Source: DATFRX01 sp035630615
GTDB taxonomy: Bacteria > Actinomycetota > Actinomycetes > Propionibacteriales > Nocardioidaceae
DNA: 15,258 bases
Reading direction: 5' to 3'
Assembly: GCA_035630615.1 (NCBI GenBank)
Contig: DASQKI010000039.1
Coordinates: forward strand, 1 to 15,258
Of the stretch, positions 14,370 to 15,258 are shown one piece after another. Under the pieces are notes generated by a model. That model searched no databases. It worked only from the letters and a program-made list of their open reading frames with translations, and was not told the origin of the DNA. The translations under genes and the position numbers were made by a program. Within the stretch, counting starts at the first letter, position 1, and each line of letters starts with the position of its first letter.

Positions 14370-14493
14370 TATTCCGCACGTGCCACAGCGAGGGATCGGG
14401 GTTTCGTGCGGCGCCCTCGACCTGCTCACCGCATTCGGTCTGGTGGTCCTGGCCTAGCCCGTCGGCGATTTCGGTCCGGTACGTCGCCGCTGC

Positions 14494-14499
14494 TAGAGT
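14494..14499 (+). promoter_or_regulatory. Candidate -10 box for tRNA-Lys
   Basis: TAGAGT lies 14 bases before the first base of tRNA-Lys, so transcription would begin only a few bases before the mature end. The -35 (TCGGTC, 17-base spacer) is a poor match. Confidence 0.4.
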
Positions 14500-14513
14500 T
14501 GCCTCCGCTTCCG

Positions 14514-14586
<73 letters not shown>

Positions 14587-15258
14587 CCCTCTCTGACCAG
14601 CAGAAACAGCTGCGACACCTACGAATCGATCTGCATCATGGTGCGTCGCGTGGTGCGAACCCCTATTCTTGGCGCCATGTCGGGCACGGCACGGCGGCGC
14701 AGCCGGCAGCAATGCTCGCTTCATGGCGATCTCCTTCCGGAGAAGCGGTGGCCTCCGACCGTACGCGCGATGTCGCCATCAGCGCCTACCTTAAAAGGCG
14801 TAGTCACGCCGGCCGTTCCCTGACTCTCGACCCACTAGGAGACAGCATCGGCCCTCCCGGCGGGCCATAACGGGCCATTAGAACCGGGAGCACCAAGTCA
14901 CTCCAGGCCGTCGCTGGCCGTTCGAGCAGGCGGGACGAACGCCGCAGACCCACCCGTCGATCCGATTCCCAAGGTGACAGTGATCGAGCTGGCGAGCGGC
15001 GCATTACGAGTGCGCTGGTCCCCGTTGGCTCTGGTTAACTCGAGGCGTCAGGTGTTCGGTGGTGGGCCCCATCAGAAGCGTCCAGCACCATCGATTGACG
15101 CCATTTCGCACCATGAACGGCACCACGATGCCGAGCCTCGGTTACCGGATCGTCGCCGCTTGCATTCGGCCGGCGCGCCCCCATCCGCCGCCCGCGGCGG
15201 CCACGAGCCACGGCAGCAGACGTCCTTCGATGCCAGCGGACACGCGGGTCTGCCACGT
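14587..15258. other. 672 bases with no confident gene downstream of tRNA-Lys
   Basis: Every open frame here has low or mixed GC at third positions and lacks recognisable motifs, unlike the rest of the window. Things seen: a TATTCT box 7 bases before ATG 14677, which opens a 48-codon frame ending at 14823; a GTG 14748 frame with a good ribosome-binding site, listed separately; a plus-strand frame without a stop from 14871 to the right edge with GTG starts at 14974 and 14980; an ATG 15113 frame with fairly high GC3 open to the edge; and a minus-strand frame entering from the right that would end at 15142. A gene cut by the right edge could be present, but I cannot choose among these. Confidence 0.5.
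14748..14870 (+). pseudogene. Possible DUF1707 (SHOCT-like) fragment
   Basis: A 40-residue frame starts at GTG 14748 with GGAG 5 bases upstream. Its opening, VASDRTRDVAI, and the later block AGRSLTLDPLGDSI resemble the DUF1707 domain found near the N-terminus of many actinobacterial membrane-associated proteins, where an ASD...R motif is followed by GRLTL(D/E)EL. The frame then stops where the domain should continue for about 15-20 more residues. Third-position GC is about 65 percent and includes AAA, AGG and AGT codons, lower than in neighbouring genes. I read it as a decayed remnant or a chance match. Confidence 0.2.

Noticed and set aside
14316..14429. Upstream extension of the pirin frame
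   Set aside because: It would cover the AT-rich promoter and operator-like site, and the residues do not resemble pirins.
14919..14941. CGTTCG/CGAACG inverted repeat in the tail
   Set aside because: Six-bp arms with an 11-base loop are expected by chance at this GC content, and no gene depends on it.
15113..15258. ATG 15113 frame open to the right edge, considered as the start of an acyltransferase-like gene
   Set aside because: Only YRIVAACIRPA loosely recalls such proteins. The following residues do not fit, and no ribosome-binding site is visible.
15142..15258. Minus-strand frame entering from the right edge and ending at 15142
   Set aside because: Thirty-nine codons without a motif are not enough to call a gene end; sequence to the right of the window is needed.

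Overview
This is a high-GC actinobacterial chromosomal window. The evidence is a bifunctional FbiC (coenzyme F420 biosynthesis), very GC-rich third codon positions, GTG/TTG starts, TANNNT-type -10 boxes, at least one probable leaderless mRNA, an orn-tRNA-His neighbourhood and an IclR-regulated glp cluster resembling the Streptomyces gyl operon. I cannot name a genus. The window looks like ordinary core genome. I found no phage, IS element or CRISPR array, and no convincing unknown defence or biosynthetic system. The most interesting parts are the glycerol regulon and the gene-poor tail.

Layout. 1-2277 (-): FO synthase fbiC, cut by the left edge. 2278-2430: divergent control region with three CGCCAA-type boxes. 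2431-3627 (+): FAD/NAD(P) reductase of the ferredoxin-reductase type. 3692-5049 (-): two overlapping genes for a MauE/DoxX-like membrane protein and a membrane-anchored DsbA-like thioredoxin-fold protein, a likely envelope thiol-redox pair. 5144-6079 (+): small two-helix membrane protein, then oligoribonuclease (orn). 6181-6257 (+): tRNA-His(GTG), followed by a perfect 9-bp hairpin shared with the convergent thioesterase gene. 10857-6291 (-): glpF, glpK, glpD and a hotdog thioesterase in one direction with short gaps. 10858-11022: divergent control region with a good sigma-70-type promoter for glpF and a probable leaderless promoter for the regulator. 11023-13307 (+): IclR regulator overlapping a second glycerol kinase. 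13365-14315 (-): pirin. 14514-14586 (+): tRNA-Lys(CTT). 14587-15258: no confident gene, possibly decayed sequence.

How the genes work together. GlpF admits glycerol, GlpK makes glycerol-3-phosphate and GlpD oxidises it to dihydroxyacetone phosphate with electrons passing to the respiratory chain. The divergent IclR protein is the obvious regulator. It is translationally coupled to a second, clearly diverged and apparently intact glycerol kinase, so regulator and inducer-producing enzyme may be made together. A 14-bp perfect inverted repeat separates glpF from glpK. These regulatory ideas are inferences from layout and motifs and have not been tested.
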